In this document: piece by piece, positions 47,081 through 56,470 of the stretch
How the letters are laid out: each line of letters starts with the position of its first letter
Numbering within the stretch: position 1 is the first letter of the stretch
Assembly: GCF_015689335.1 (NCBI RefSeq)
Contig: NZ_CP065053.1
Location: 3,968,001 to 4,032,000 of the forward strand
DNA from: Massilia antarctica
GTDB taxonomy: Bacteria; Pseudomonadota; Gammaproteobacteria; Burkholderiales; Burkholderiaceae_D
Length of the DNA stretch: 64,000 nucleotides
Direction of reading: 5' to 3'
Notes under the pieces: generated by a model
Seen by the model: the letters and a program-made list of their open reading frames with translations, nothing else
The model's database searches: none
What the model was told of the DNA's origin: nothing
Position numbers and translations under genes: made by a program

Positions 47081-48889
47081 TTACTGCGCGCCCTTGCTCA
47101 CCTTGATCCAGTTCAGGTTCCAGCCACCCTGTCTGGCGTAGACGCCGAACGAGTGGCTGCCGGCATTGAGCGTCACGGTTTTCTTGACCGACGCCCAGCT
47201 TTGCCAGCCGCCCGTGGCGGGAATTGCCACTGTCGCATAGGTGGGCTTGCCGCCGGCTACCTCGAAACTGAGCTCGCCCCCGCCCACGCTGGCGACCCGG
47301 AATTCGATGGTGTAGGTGCCGCTTTCGGGAATCGTCACCGGGGCGTTGGTGTACGACATCCAGTCGCCTGTGTCGATATGGCTGGCGTTCTTGCCGCCGC
47401 CGGCGTCGCTGGTCTGTTCGGTTTCCACGCCGCTCATGGCGGCATAATCCTCGCCCTGGATCAGCGCGATCTGCCCGCCCGAGCCGGCCGCGGCGATGCT
47501 GATCCAGTTCAGGTTAAAGCCGCCGGCCTTGGCCGCGATGCCGATCGACTGCTTGCCCGCGGGCAGTTGCACGTCGTGCGAGATGGTGTTCCAGGTCTGC
47601 CAGCCGCCGGTGGCCCCCACCGCCATGGTGCCGAATACCGGGCTGCCCCCGGAGCGCTCCAGGCTGATGCTGCCGCCGCCACTCTGGCTGGCCACGCGGT
47701 AAGACACCGTGTACAGGCCGGCCGATGGCACGTCGACCGTGTAATTCATCCAGTCGCCGCTATCGATGTAGCCGACGTTCTGGCCGCCACCGGCGTCGCT
47801 GGTGGTTTCGAGCTGCACGCCGCTCATCTGGCAGTAGGCCTCGGCCTGGATGGTGGCCGGTACCGTGGCCGTGGTGCAGCCCACGTCGGGTGTCGATGGC
47901 CAGTTGCGCACCGTGTCGCGGGCTTGCTTGCCCGATTCGGTCAGGTCCCAGTTGGCCCAGCCGCCGGTGGCGCTGGCGCCGGGAACCAGGCTGGCCGATC
48001 CCTCCTTGGCGTCGTCCAGCGCCCAGTTGGCGTTGCTGATGTTGTGCTTCTTCATGAAGTCGATCCAGGCATTGGTTTCTGGATAGTTCACGCCGCCGTT
48101 GCCGTCGGCGTTGACCGAACCCCATTCGGTCACGAACAAGGCCAGGCCGTTGTTCATGGCAGTGCTGGCCTTGTCGCGCAGGTACTGGGTGTGGGTGCCG
48201 GCGTAGAAGTGCAGGGTGTAGGCGATGTTGCTGTAGCCGCTGATCGGGTTGCGCGAGGCGATGTCGGCATCCTGCGACCAGTGCGGCGAGCCGACGATGA
48301 TCAGGTTGTCCGGGTCGATCGCGCGGATCGCTCCGATCACTGCCTGCGCATACGGGCGCACGTTGGCGTCCCAGGTGACGTCGTCCTTCGGTTCGTTGTA
48401 AATCTCGTAGATGACGTGCTTGTTGTTGCCGTAAGTGCGCGCCATTTCTTGGAAAAAGGCGATCGCTTCGTTCTGGTAGCGGTGAGCGTAGTGCGAGTGC
48501 CAGTCGATGATGACGTACATGTCCTTGGCGATGGCGGCGTCGACCACGGCCTTGACCCGCGCCTTGTTGGCTTCCCGGAATTCGAGGTAGCCGCCTTTTT
48601 CGTCCACGCCCATGGCGGCGCGCACCACCTTGACTTTCCAGTCATCCTTGAGCCAGCCGACCACGCCGGCGTTGTAGAAGCGCGCGCCGGGCCAGTCGGT
48701 GTTGGACCAGTACAGGCTGCTGCCGCTGATGCTGCCCGGTTTGCCGCCGATTAGCACTTGGTTGCCGCTGACCGAGAGGGCCGGCACGTCGGCCAGCGCG
48801 GCGCCGCCGCACAGCGACAACGCCAGGGCGATCAGGGTGGTGCGGAAGGTCGGACGGGATGCTGCTGCATTGCTCGGGGTGATGCTCAT
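47081..48889 (-). CDS. Secreted GH5-family glycoside hydrolase (endoglucanase-like) with two CBM6-like domains
   Basis: This 602-residue protein has a Sec signal peptide (hydrophobic TLIALALSLCGGAALA, cleavage near residue 33). The catalytic domain (~35-325) has acid/base Glu166 in IYNEP and nucleophile Glu255 in FVTEWGS, plus DWHSHYA, all typical of cellulase-type GH5. Two homologous carbohydrate-binding CBM6-like domains follow (~340-465 and ~475-602), each with a SDAGGG motif and GDWMxYT. The start at 48889 has AGGAG upstream. It likely degrades beta-glucan outside the cell. A LacI-type operator lies ~125 bases upstream. A frame extending further upstream is not supported. Confidence 0.92.
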   Translation of the reverse strand: MSITPSNAAASRPTFRTTLIALALSLCGGAALADVPALSVSGNQVLIGGKPGSISGSSLYWSNTDWPGARFYNAGVVGWLKDDWKVKVVRAAMGVDEKGGYLEFREANKARVKAVVDAAIAKDMYVIIDWHSHYAHRYQNEAIAFFQEMARTYGNNKHVIYEIYNEPKDDVTWDANVRPYAQAVIGAIRAIDPDNLIIVGSPHWSQDADIASRNPISGYSNIAYTLHFYAGTHTQYLRDKASTAMNNGLALFVTEWGSVNADGNGGVNYPETNAWIDFMKKHNISNANWALDDAKEGSASLVPGASATGGWANWDLTESGKQARDTVRNWPSTPDVGCTTATVPATIQAEAYCQMSGVQLETTSDAGGGQNVGYIDSGDWMNYTVDVPSAGLYTVSYRVASQSGGGSISLERSGGSPVFGTMAVGATGGWQTWNTISHDVQLPAGKQSIGIAAKAGGFNLNWISIAAAGSGGQIALIQGEDYAAMSGVETEQTSDAGGGKNASHIDTGDWMSYTNAPVTIPESGTYTIEFRVASVGGGELSFEVAGGKPTYATVAIPATGGWQSWASVKKTVTLNAGSHSFGVYARQGGWNLNWIKVSKGAQ

Positions 48890-49012
48890 CGCTAGTGTCT
48901 CCTGGGTGGATGTCGGTAAGCGAGGGGCGACGCGCCAGTGGCGGGATCGGGCTTGCTGCCATCTCGGTGCTGCGTGTGGCGCGCGATGGCGCCGCTGGTT
49001 CCCGAATATGTG

Positions 49013-49026
49013 TGAAATCGTTTTCA
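49013..49026. promoter_or_regulatory. LacI-family operator candidate for the GH5 gene
   Basis: TGAAATCGTTTTCA is a near-palindrome with the central CG typical of LacI-family operators (TGAAA-n-CG-n-TTTCA). It lies ~125 bases upstream of the glycoside hydrolase start, between it and kynA. Its regulator is not in the window. Confidence 0.55.
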
Positions 49027-49138
49027 GGTAACTGTGTAGCATTTGACATCACGCTCATTGCGAAGTCAATGGAAACCTTTCCGTTCTGCGGCGTGGAAGA
49101 AACACTGACTTACTGCAAGTATTGGGAACAGTCGCTGC

Positions 49139-49981
49139 TTACAGGGCCGTGCGCAGGGAAAACAGTTCGGGAAACAGCACCACGTCGAGCATCTTGCGCA
49201 GGTAGCTCACGCCGGCCGTGCCGCCGGTGCCGGTCTTGAAGCCGATGATGCGTTCGACCGTCGTCACGTGGCGGAAGCGCCAGAAGCGGAACGCCGTCTC
49301 CAGGTCGACCAGCTTCTCGGCCAGTTCATACAGGGCCCAGTGCTGCGACGGTTCCTGGTACACCGCCAGCCACGCCGCCTTGACCGATTCGTCGGCCCCC
49401 GTTGGCAGGGTCCAGTCGGCGTTCAGGCGTTCGGGCGCGATGGCAAAGCCGCTGCGGCCCAGCAGCATGACCGCTTCGTCGTACACCGACGGCGCGTGCA
49501 GTTCGCGCTCGAGCACCGCGTGGGCCGCTGGCGCCGCCTCATGCACGCCCAGCAGGGCGGCGTTCTTGTTCCCGAGCAGGAATTCGAGTTCGCGGTACTG
49601 GTGCGACTGAAAGCCCGAGGACGCGCCGAGATACGGGCGGATGGCCGTGTATTCGGGCGGCGTCATGGTGGCCAGCACGTCCCAGGCGTGTACCAGCTGG
49701 TCCATGATGCGCGCCACCCGCGCCAGCATCTTGAAGGCGGGCGCCAGTTCGCCGGCGCGCAGGTTCACGCGCACGGCCTGCAGTTCGTGCAGCATCAGCT
49801 TGAGCCACAGTTCGCTGGTCTGGTGCTGCACGATGAACAGCATTTCATTGTGGTTGGGCGAGCGCGGATGCTGGGCGTTGAGGATCTGGTCGAGTCCCAG
49901 GTAATCGCCATAGCTCATCGCTTCGCTGAAATCCATCTTGGCGCCGTGCCATTGGGCCGGGCATTTTGCTTCATCGGACAT
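49139..49981 (-). CDS. kynA: Tryptophan 2,3-dioxygenase
   Basis: This 280-residue enzyme converts L-tryptophan to N-formylkynurenine with a haem cofactor. Visible hallmarks: the active-site His53 in [32 protein letters not shown], and the proximal haem ligand His238 in FRFWRFRHV, followed by the GTGGTAG loop. Full length. It lies 35 bases downstream of kynU on the same strand, forming a kynurenine-pathway operon for tryptophan degradation to anthranilate. The arylformamidase (kynB) is not adjacent and may lie elsewhere. Confidence 0.97.
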   Translation of the reverse strand: MSDEAKCPAQWHGAKMDFSEAMSYGDYLGLDQILNAQHPRSPNHNEMLFIVQHQTSELWLKLMLHELQAVRVNLRAGELAPAFKMLARVARIMDQLVHAWDVLATMTPPEYTAIRPYLGASSGFQSHQYRELEFLLGNKNAALLGVHEAAPAAHAVLERELHAPSVYDEAVMLLGRSGFAIAPERLNADWTLPTGADESVKAAWLAVYQEPSQHWALYELAEKLVDLETAFRFWRFRHVTTVERIIGFKTGTGGTAGVSYLRKMLDVVLFPELFSLRTAL

Positions 49982-50016
49982 GATTGCGCTTTCAGGTAAC
50001 TGCGTCAGGTATTGGG

Positions 50017-51255
50017 TCAGGTAACCGCGCCGCGGCTGGCGGCGATATCGTAGGCTTGGTCGTCGAGGATCTGGCGCAGGATCTCGACCGCATCCCATAC
50101 GTCGGCGAAGCTGGTGTACAGCGGCGTGAAACCGAAACGCATGATGGCCGGCTCGCGGTAGTCGCCGATCACGCCGCGCGCGATCAGCGCTTGCATCACC
50201 GCGTAGCCGTGCGGGTGAGTGAAGCTGACCTGGCTGCCGCGCCGCGCGTGCTCGCGCGGGGTGGCAAGACCGAGCGGATGGCTGGCGCAGCGCTCTTCCA
50301 CCAGCGCGATGAATGCGTCCGTCAGGGCCAGCGACTTGGCGCGGATGGCTTGCATGTCGGTCTGCTCGAACACGTCCAGCCCGCATTCGACCAGGGCGAG
50401 CGAGACGATCGGCTGGGTGCCGCACAGGGCGCGCCCGATGCCGGCAGTCGGCTTGAATTCGGGCGCCATGGCGAAGGGATTGGCATGACCCCACCAGCCC
50501 GACAGCGGCTGGGTGAAGGCTTGCTGGTGGCGTTCCGGCACCCAGATGAAGGCCGGGGCGCCCGGGCCGCCGTTGAGGTATTTGTAGGTGCAGCCGACGG
50601 CCAGGTCGGCGCCGTCGCGCTGCAGGTCGACGGGCACGGCGCCGGCCGAGTGGGCCAGGTCCCACAGGATCAGCGCGCCTTGTTCGTGGGCATGGCCGCT
50701 CATGGCGGCCATGTCGTGCTGGTAGCCGGTGCGGTAGTTGACGTGGGTGAGCATGACGACTGCGCAGTCGGCGCCGATGGCTGCGGGCAGCTCCTCGCTT
50801 GAGTCGACCAGGCGCAGCTGGTAGCCGCGGTCGAGCCAGCTGGTCAGGCCCTCGGCCATATACAGGTCGGTGGGGAAGTTGCCGCGCTCGGTGACGATGA
50901 CTTTGCGCGCGGGTGCGCCCGCTTGCATGTGCAGGGCGGCGGCGAGGGCCTTGAACAGGTTGAGCGAGGTGGTGTCGTTGACGACGACTTCGCCGGCGTG
51001 CGCGCCGATCAGCGGGGCCAGGCGGTCGCCCAAGCGCTTGGGCAGGTCGAACCACCCGGCCGTGTTCCAGCTGCGGATCAGGTCCTGGCCCCATTCGCGC
51101 GCGATGACGTCCTGGGCGCGGGCGAGCGCGGCGCGCGGGCGGGCGCCCAGCGAGTTGCCGTCGAGGTAGATCACGCCCTCGGGCAGGTCGAAATGCTGGC
51201 GCAAGGGGGCCAGGGCGTCGCTCGTGTCGAGGGCAAGGCAGTCGTTACGGTTCAT
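50017..51255 (-). CDS. kynU: Kynureninase
   Basis: This 412-residue PLP enzyme cleaves L-kynurenine to anthranilate and alanine (EC 3.7.1.3). Visible features: [11 protein letters not shown] near the N-terminus, [20 protein letters not shown] with the PLP-pyridine Asp, and the Schiff-base Lys225 in [12 protein letters not shown]. Full length for the family. It is first in the operon with kynA. No Lrp-type kynR regulator is next to it in this window, unlike in some other proteobacteria. Confidence 0.97.
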   Translation of the reverse strand: MNRNDCLALDTSDALAPLRQHFDLPEGVIYLDGNSLGARPRAALARAQDVIAREWGQDLIRSWNTAGWFDLPKRLGDRLAPLIGAHAGEVVVNDTTSLNLFKALAAALHMQAGAPARKVIVTERGNFPTDLYMAEGLTSWLDRGYQLRLVDSSEELPAAIGADCAVVMLTHVNYRTGYQHDMAAMSGHAHEQGALILWDLAHSAGAVPVDLQRDGADLAVGCTYKYLNGGPGAPAFIWVPERHQQAFTQPLSGWWGHANPFAMAPEFKPTAGIGRALCGTQPIVSLALVECGLDVFEQTDMQAIRAKSLALTDAFIALVEERCASHPLGLATPREHARRGSQVSFTHPHGYAVMQALIARGVIGDYREPAIMRFGFTPLYTSFADVWDAVEILRQILDDQAYDIAASRGAVT

Positions 51256-51973
51256 CGTTCACCTTAAAAATACTTTAGGCTTCATCTAATTTGAGCCAAT
51301 GCGGGAGTGTAGCAAGAAAATTAAGGGGGGAGGAGGGGGGGCTGTCACTGTTGCCAGTTTCCAGCCTCGTCGTTCCCGCGCCAAGGCGGCACTCGGCGGG
51401 AACCCAAGTCAGTAGATAAGCCAGTCACTACAGCACGAACTTGGGTTCCCGCCTTCGCGGGAACGACGAAGGTGGCGGCGGGAACGACGAAGGGGGCGGC
51501 GGGACCGACGGGGGGCAACACGGCGGCGACGACGGGTGCAGCGACAAATCGGGCGGCCCCAGCAGGCGGCGCACGGCCGGCGGCTAAAATATGTTCAAAT
51601 CCCCCTCAAGTTCCCCGTCCACTCGCCGTAAAAGACTCAGACACGCGGGACTTTAAAAATATTTTCAAATTATTTTAAAAAAACCCTCAAGTTCTCCACA
51701 AGTTTGACGTAACCGGTACAAGACGACAGAAAAACCACGTCGACGGGTCAGTTACACCGCGTCCCACAATTCACTTTTCCGCCCTGGTTTCATAGGGGCG
51801 CGACCATGATCCGGCAGGGTTCGTAGGACGAACACCTACGGACTCGCCTCATCTGTACCTCACCCAAAATACAGGCGCGCGCCTATTCTCGTATTGTTGC
51901 TGTACAGTCAGAATCTATCTCACTGGCAATACGAACACAGCGCCAGATTTCAACGGATTGAAGGAGACGGAAA
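51256..51973. other. Intergenic region between kynU and flhD: inverted repeats, low complexity, flhD promoter region
   Basis: This 718-base region holds no convincing gene. At 51366-51470 two GTTCCCGC-type repeat arms (GGGAACCCAAGT / ACTTGGGTTCCC) can form a large hairpin. It is followed by a low-complexity GGCGGCGGGA stretch (51471-51560) and AT-rich runs (~51640-51690). TCGTATTG (51889-51896) and CAATACGA (51927-51934) form an 8-bp inverted repeat ~45-80 bases before flhD and may be a regulatory site. GAAGGAGA precedes the flhD start. Confidence 0.6.
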
Positions 51974-52291
51974 ATGACTGCGAACGACATGATGGCTGAA
52001 ATTCGTGATGCGAACCTGAGCTACCTGATGCTCGCCCAGCAGATGATTCGCGCCGACAAAGTGACCGCGATCTTCCGTCTCGGGATTTCGGCGGACATCG
52101 CCGAGCTGATCGAAAACATGAGCAATTCCCAGATCCTGAAGCTGGCCGGCGGCAACATGATGCTCGCGCGCTTCCGTTTCGACGACAGTGCTATTCTGTC
52201 GATGTTGACCAACAACAGCAAAGACCGCGTTCTCGCCCAGTCCCACGCCGCCATCCTGATGGCCGGCCAGGCAGTCGAAGAAATCGTGTAA
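51974..52291 (+). CDS. flhD: Flagellar master regulator subunit FlhD
   Basis: This 105-residue protein has FlhD hallmarks: DANLSYLMLAQQMI near the N-terminus, RADKVTAIFRLGI and AILMAGQAVEEI at the C-terminus. With FlhC it forms the FlhD4C2 complex that activates class II flagellar promoters. A strong AAGGAG sits just upstream of ATG 51974. It is first in the motility cluster, 57 bases before flhC. The long upstream region suggests complex transcriptional control. Confidence 0.96.
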   Translation: MTANDMMAEIRDANLSYLMLAQQMIRADKVTAIFRLGISADIAELIENMSNSQILKLAGGNMMLARFRFDDSAILSMLTNNSKDRVLAQSHAAILMAGQAVEEIV

Positions 52292-52348
52292 AGCTCGTTG
52301 GCTTTTTTGCAGCAATTGCCGCTGAAAACAGCAACGTCGGGAGTCGTC

Positions 52349-52945
52349 ATGGCCAAGAAAAGCGTGGTATCGGAAGCCCAGGAAATCCAGCTGGCGATCG
52401 AATTGATTCACCTTGGCGCCCGCCTGCAACTGCTCGAAACCGAGGTCTCGCTCTCGCGCGAACGCTTGCTCAAGCTGTACAAGGAACTCAAGGGCGTCTC
52501 GCCGCCGAAAGGCATGTTGCCGTTTTCGACCGACTGGTTCCTCACCTGGCAGCCAAATATCCATTCCTCGCTGTTCATCAATATCCATAAATTCCTCACC
52601 GACCATGCCGGCGCCAGCGGCATCGAAGCGGTCATGAAGGCTTACAAGCTCTACCTCGAACAAATGCCGCCCGAGCCCGGCGTCGAACCGCTGCTGTCCT
52701 TGACGCGCGCGTGGACCCTGGTACGCTTCTTCCAGAGCAAAATGCTGGCCATGGCCCCGTGCGACAAGTGCCAGGGCAAGTTCGTGGTCGATTGCCTCGA
52801 CCTGAACCATGCTTACCACTGCGGCCTGTGCAATATGCCTTCGCGCGCCGGCAAGACCCGCAAGGTCAGGGATGCCAAGGATGCCAAGGACGCCAGCGAT
52901 GCCAAGGACGCGCACGACGCGGCGGCCGCGCTGCTGAACGCGTGA
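52349..52945 (+). CDS. flhC: Flagellar master regulator subunit FlhC
   Basis: This 198-residue DNA-binding subunit has four zinc-ligand cysteines at 138, 141, 158 and 161 (CDKC, CGLC), as in FlhC. ATG 52349 (MAKKSVVSEAQEIQL) is the family start. An in-frame upstream start in the flhD-flhC gap is not needed. The C-terminal ~25 residues are an unusual Lys/Asp/Ala repeat (DAKDAKDASDAKDAHDA). The stop overlaps the next gene's GTG (GTGA), implying coupling. Confidence 0.96.
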   Translation: MAKKSVVSEAQEIQLAIELIHLGARLQLLETEVSLSRERLLKLYKELKGVSPPKGMLPFSTDWFLTWQPNIHSSLFINIHKFLTDHAGASGIEAVMKAYKLYLEQMPPEPGVEPLLSLTRAWTLVRFFQSKMLAMAPCDKCQGKFVVDCLDLNHAYHCGLCNMPSRAGKTRKVRDAKDAKDASDAKDAHDAAAALLNA

Positions 52946-53775
52946 GCGGCCCCGGCCACATCCCGCGCCGCAATTCCGAAGGGCAGGGCGCAAGTCTTGC
53001 CCTTCGCCGCATCTGGCGCACCCCCGCGGCGCAGGCGCTGCTGCTGCAGTGCGCCGCCTGTCCCCTGACCCTGGTCGTGGTGTACCTGCTGGCGCGCGCC
53101 GGCGCCAGCCTCTCCGGGGCGGCCCTGTCCTACGCCGACGCCGCCCTGATCCAGGGCCTCCTTGCCTGCGCCCTCACGCGCCTGCGCGGCCTGGCCGTGT
53201 GGTGGCTCGGCATTCAGCTGGCGTTTCCGCTGGCCCTGATGGGCACCCACCAGCTGCGCATGCCGCCGCTGCTGTTTCTGGCCATGTTCCTGTTCCTGCT
53301 GGCGCTGTACTGGTCGACCTTCCGCACCCAGGTGCCGTACTACCCGTCCGGCAAATGGGTGTGGAATGAAGTCGACAAGCTGCTGCCGAAGGACAAGCCG
53401 CTGCTGGTCGTCGATATCGGCAGCGGCCTGGGCGGCTTTACCCTGGACATGGCGCGCCGCCGCCCGGCCTCGCACTGTGTCGGCATCGAGCTGGCACCCC
53501 TGCCGTGGCTGCTCAGCTGGCTGCGCGCGCGCCTGACCGGCAGCCGTGCCCGTTTTGTGCGTGGCGATTACGATAATCTTGATTTAAGCAGCTACGACGC
53601 GGTGTTCGCTTATCTGTCGCCGGCGGCCATGAGCGCCTTATGGAAGAAGGCTTCGCGCGAGATGCGTCCCGGTGCCATTTTGCTCAGTTATGAGTTTCTG
53701 ATAACGGAAAAAACACCGGATATTATTCTTATGCCTACAGGGCGTGGCGCGCCTCTGTACGGATGGCACTTTTAG
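52942..53775 (+). CDS. Membrane-anchored class I SAM-dependent methyltransferase
   Basis: This 277-residue protein starts at GTG 52942, which overlaps the flhC stop. The N-terminal half has three or four hydrophobic segments (for example LTLVVVYLLA, WWLGIQLAFPLALMG, LLFLAMFLFLLALYW). The C-terminal half is a Rossmann methyltransferase with the SAM motif VVDIGSGLGGF and acidic EL at the end of strand two. The substrate is unknown. Its position between flhC and motA suggests a motility-linked role or a long-standing passenger. Confidence 0.82.
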   Translation: MSGPGHIPRRNSEGQGASLALRRIWRTPAAQALLLQCAACPLTLVVVYLLARAGASLSGAALSYADAALIQGLLACALTRLRGLAVWWLGIQLAFPLALMGTHQLRMPPLLFLAMFLFLLALYWSTFRTQVPYYPSGKWVWNEVDKLLPKDKPLLVVDIGSGLGGFTLDMARRRPASHCVGIELAPLPWLLSWLRARLTGSRARFVRGDYDNLDLSSYDAVFAYLSPAAMSALWKKASREMRPGAILLSYEFLITEKTPDIILMPTGRGAPLYGWHF

Positions 53776-53960
53776 GAGACAACCGGGAGGGTTTTCCTTG
53801 CCGCTCGGGCCGTCTCACGCTATTGTAGTTCCGTATGTAAATTAAATGAATCGAGCTTTTTAAAGATCCGCCAGCATAAATTGCCATTCATATACTGGCG
53901 TTGTTATCTTTAAAACGTCGGGCGCTGCCCGAGCTCTTTCACCTTGGGAGTCAGCGCACT

Positions 53961-54821
53961 TTGTTAGTCATACTCGGATACATCATCGTTTGCGGCTCGG
54001 TCTTCGGCGGCTTTGCCGCCAGTGGCGGCCACCTCGGATCGCTGTTCCAGCCGCTCGAACTGGTGATGATCGGCGGTGCGGCTTTGGGCGCCTTTTTCGT
54101 CGGGAATAATGGCAAATCGATCAAGGCCACGCTCAAGGCGATTCCCGCCCTGTTCAAGGGATCGCGTTATACCAAGGACTTGTATATGGAAATGATGTCC
54201 TTGCTGTTCGACGTCCTTTCCAAAGTGCGCAAGGAAGGCTTGATGTCGATCGAGGGCGATATCGAAACCCCGGAACAAAGCCCGGTGTTTTCCAAATATC
54301 CCGGCGTGCTGGCCGATCACCATATTGTCGAATTCATGACCGATTATCTACGGCTGATGGTGTCGGGAAATATGGATGCTTTTCAGATTGAAAATCTGAT
54401 GGATAACGAAATTGAAACGCACCACCACGAAGGCGCGGTGCCGGCCCATTGCATCGCCAAGCTGGGCGACGGCTTGCCGGCCTTCGGCATCGTGGCGGCG
54501 GTGATGGGCGTGGTGCACACGATGGAGTCGGTCGGCATTCCGCCGGCCGAACTGGGCATCCTGATCGCCAAGGCGCTGGTCGGCACCTTCCTCGGCATCT
54601 TGCTGGCCTACGGCTTCGTCGGCCCGCTGGCCAGCCTGCTCGAACAAAAGCTGGAAGAGTCGACCAAGATGTTCCAGTGCGTGAAAGTGACCCTGCTGGC
54701 CAGCCTGAACGGGTATGCGCCGGCGCTGGCGGTCGAATTCGGCCGCAAGGTGCTGTACTCGACCGAGCGCCCGACCTTTGCCGAACTGGAAGACCATATC
54801 AAGAAATCGAAGGCCAAATAA
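53961..54821 (+). CDS. motA: Flagellar motor stator protein MotA
   Basis: The TTG at 53961 is the best start: it gives the family N-terminus (LVILGYIIVCGSVFGGFA), the normal ~286 residues and a GGGAG ~10 bases upstream. A longer frame from 53901 adds nonconserved residues. Four membrane segments are visible, with a large cytoplasmic loop (residues ~50-170) and helices 3 and 4 near FGIVAAVMGVVHTM and ILLAYGFVGPLASL. With MotB it forms the proton channel that drives rotation. A stem (CGGGCGCTGCCCG, 53919-53931) precedes it. Confidence 0.95.
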   Translation: MLVILGYIIVCGSVFGGFAASGGHLGSLFQPLELVMIGGAALGAFFVGNNGKSIKATLKAIPALFKGSRYTKDLYMEMMSLLFDVLSKVRKEGLMSIEGDIETPEQSPVFSKYPGVLADHHIVEFMTDYLRLMVSGNMDAFQIENLMDNEIETHHHEGAVPAHCIAKLGDGLPAFGIVAAVMGVVHTMESVGIPPAELGILIAKALVGTFLGILLAYGFVGPLASLLEQKLEESTKMFQCVKVTLLASLNGYAPALAVEFGRKVLYSTERPTFAELEDHIKKSKAK

Positions 54822-54877
54822 GCCCATCATGCACAGCCACCTTTCTTCTTGCATGATGACGACCGCACGGAGCGCTT

Positions 54878-55834
54878 ATGTCCGATGAAGGCTTGCGCCC
54901 GATTATCGTCAAACGCATCAAGAAAACCGCCGGCGGCCACCACGGCGGCGCCTGGAAAATCGCCTACGCCGACTTCGTGACGGCGATGATGGCCTTCTTC
55001 CTGCTCATGTGGCTGCTCGGTTCGACCAGCAAGGGTGACCTGAACGGCATTTCCGAGTTTTTCCAGACCCCGCTGAAAGTGGCGCTGGCGGGCGGCTCGG
55101 GCAGCGGCGACAGTTCCTCGATCGTGCAGGGCGGCGGCCAGGACCTGTCGCGCCGCAACGGCCAGGTCAAGCGCGGCAGCAACGCGCCGGACAAGAAGAA
55201 CTATGACTTGAAGGCGGCCAAGGCGGCGCTGGAAGCGCTTGAAGCGGACCGCCTGAAAACCCTCAAGGCCAAGCTGGAAGCGACCATCGATGCCAATCCG
55301 CTGCTGAAAAAATACAAGAACCAGCTGCTGCTCGATATCACCAGCGAAGGCTTGCGCATCCAGATCGTGGACGAATTGAACCGGCCGATGTTTAACCTGG
55401 CCAAGGCCGAACTGCAGCCGTACACGCGCGACATCCTGCACGTGATCGGGATCGTGCTCAACGAAGTACCGAACCGGATCGGCCTGTCGGGCCACACCGA
55501 TTCGACCCCCTATATGAGCGACACCGGCTACAGCAACTGGGAATTGTCGGCCGACCGGGCCAATGCCTCGCGCCGCGAACTGGTCATCGGCGGCATGAGC
55601 GACGCCAAGATCTTGCGCGTGGTGGGGCTGGCCGCGGCCGCCCCGCTGGACCGCCAGGACCCGTTCAGCGCGGCCAACCGGCGCATCAGCATCATCGTCA
55701 TGAACAAACGAACCGAAGAAGCGGTGATGCGCGATGGCGCCTCGCTGGAGGTGCCGGAGCAGCCGGGCGTCGCTACGCCGGCGGCGGCAGGGAAAACAGC
55801 GGTGCCGGCAGCGGCGCCGAAAGCGGCGCCATGA
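54878..55834 (+). CDS. motB: Flagellar motor stator protein MotB
   Basis: This 318-residue protein has the proton-accepting Asp32 in the single N-terminal membrane helix (YADFVTAMMAFFLLMWLLG). It ends in an OmpA-like peptidoglycan-binding domain (residues ~150-270: GLSGHTDSTPYMSD, NWELSADRANASRREL, NRRISIIVM). A Pro/Ala-rich tail ends the protein. It anchors the stator to the cell wall and completes the MotAB ion channel. ATG 54878 follows an ~56-base gap after motA. Confidence 0.97.
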   Translation: MSDEGLRPIIVKRIKKTAGGHHGGAWKIAYADFVTAMMAFFLLMWLLGSTSKGDLNGISEFFQTPLKVALAGGSGSGDSSSIVQGGGQDLSRRNGQVKRGSNAPDKKNYDLKAAKAALEALEADRLKTLKAKLEATIDANPLLKKYKNQLLLDITSEGLRIQIVDELNRPMFNLAKAELQPYTRDILHVIGIVLNEVPNRIGLSGHTDSTPYMSDTGYSNWELSADRANASRRELVIGGMSDAKILRVVGLAAAAPLDRQDPFSAANRRISIIVMNKRTEEAVMRDGASLEVPEQPGVATPAAAGKTAVPAAAPKAAP

Positions 55835-55862
55835 TGGCCAGGAAAGACAGGGGAGAGGGCGA

Positions 55863-56411
55863 ATGACAAGAAAGAAAATACTGGGCTCGCACGTGAAGCG
55901 CTTGCTGTCGGGCGTGTCGGATCACGGCAAGAAGCACCTGACGGAAGTCGAGACCGATCTGATCCAGACCGAACTGCTGCTGGAGGAAGCCATCGACAAG
56001 CTTACCAGCAGCTTCATGGCCATCCACACGGCGGTCGGAGCCCAGCAGGACACCATCAACCTGCTGCTGGCCGGCGGCACCCCGAGCGCGGAGGATGGCG
56101 CGCGCCTGAGCGCCATGTCGGACGAAATCGGCGCGCACGTGAACACGGCCATCACCAGCATGCAGTTCCAGGACATGACGAGCCAGCTGATCGACCGTAC
56201 CCTGAAAAGGGTGACCGGCTTGCGCGAATTTCTCGGCACCCTGGGTTCGCACGGCGCCGACATCGTGCCGGAAGCGGGCAGCGAAGAGATCGTCGAACTG
56301 CTCGGCAAGGTCAGCATGGCGCTGGCGATCCAGTCGCTCGAATTACGCAGTGTACTAAGAAAAGCAGTCAATCAGCAGCATCTGGAAAGTGGCGACATAG
56401 AACTGTTCTAA
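55863..56411 (+). CDS. CheZ-like chemotaxis protein with a DxxxQ motif
   Basis: This 182-residue, mostly helical protein lies between motB and cheY. The central helix carries SMQFQDMTSQLIDR, where Asp104 and Gln108 form the DxxxQ pair that CheZ and CheX phosphatases use to hydrolyse CheY-phosphate. The surrounding FQDMT(S/G)QLI pattern is also CheZ-like. Overall similarity to classical CheZ is not obvious and it lacks the long CheZ hairpin length. A CheY phosphatase role is therefore a strong but unproven inference. ATG 55863 has GGGAG upstream. Confidence 0.72.
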   Translation: MTRKKILGSHVKRLLSGVSDHGKKHLTEVETDLIQTELLLEEAIDKLTSSFMAIHTAVGAQQDTINLLLAGGTPSAEDGARLSAMSDEIGAHVNTAITSMQFQDMTSQLIDRTLKRVTGLREFLGTLGSHGADIVPEAGSEEIVELLGKVSMALAIQSLELRSVLRKAVNQQHLESGDIELF

Positions 56412-56470
56412 GGTTCACTCTCGATGATTATGGGCGCGGTGCCCCCGATTTAAAAAAAGCAGGAGCAAAA

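Noticed and set aside
46988..48754. Long plus-strand frame opposite the GH5 gene
   Set aside because: The minus-strand frame has a signal peptide, catalytic Glu pair and binding domains; the plus frame is a compositional shadow.
49982..51094. Upstream extension of kynA into kynU
   Set aside because: The open frame continues, but ATG 49981 gives the exact family N-terminus and the upstream part is out of frame within kynU.
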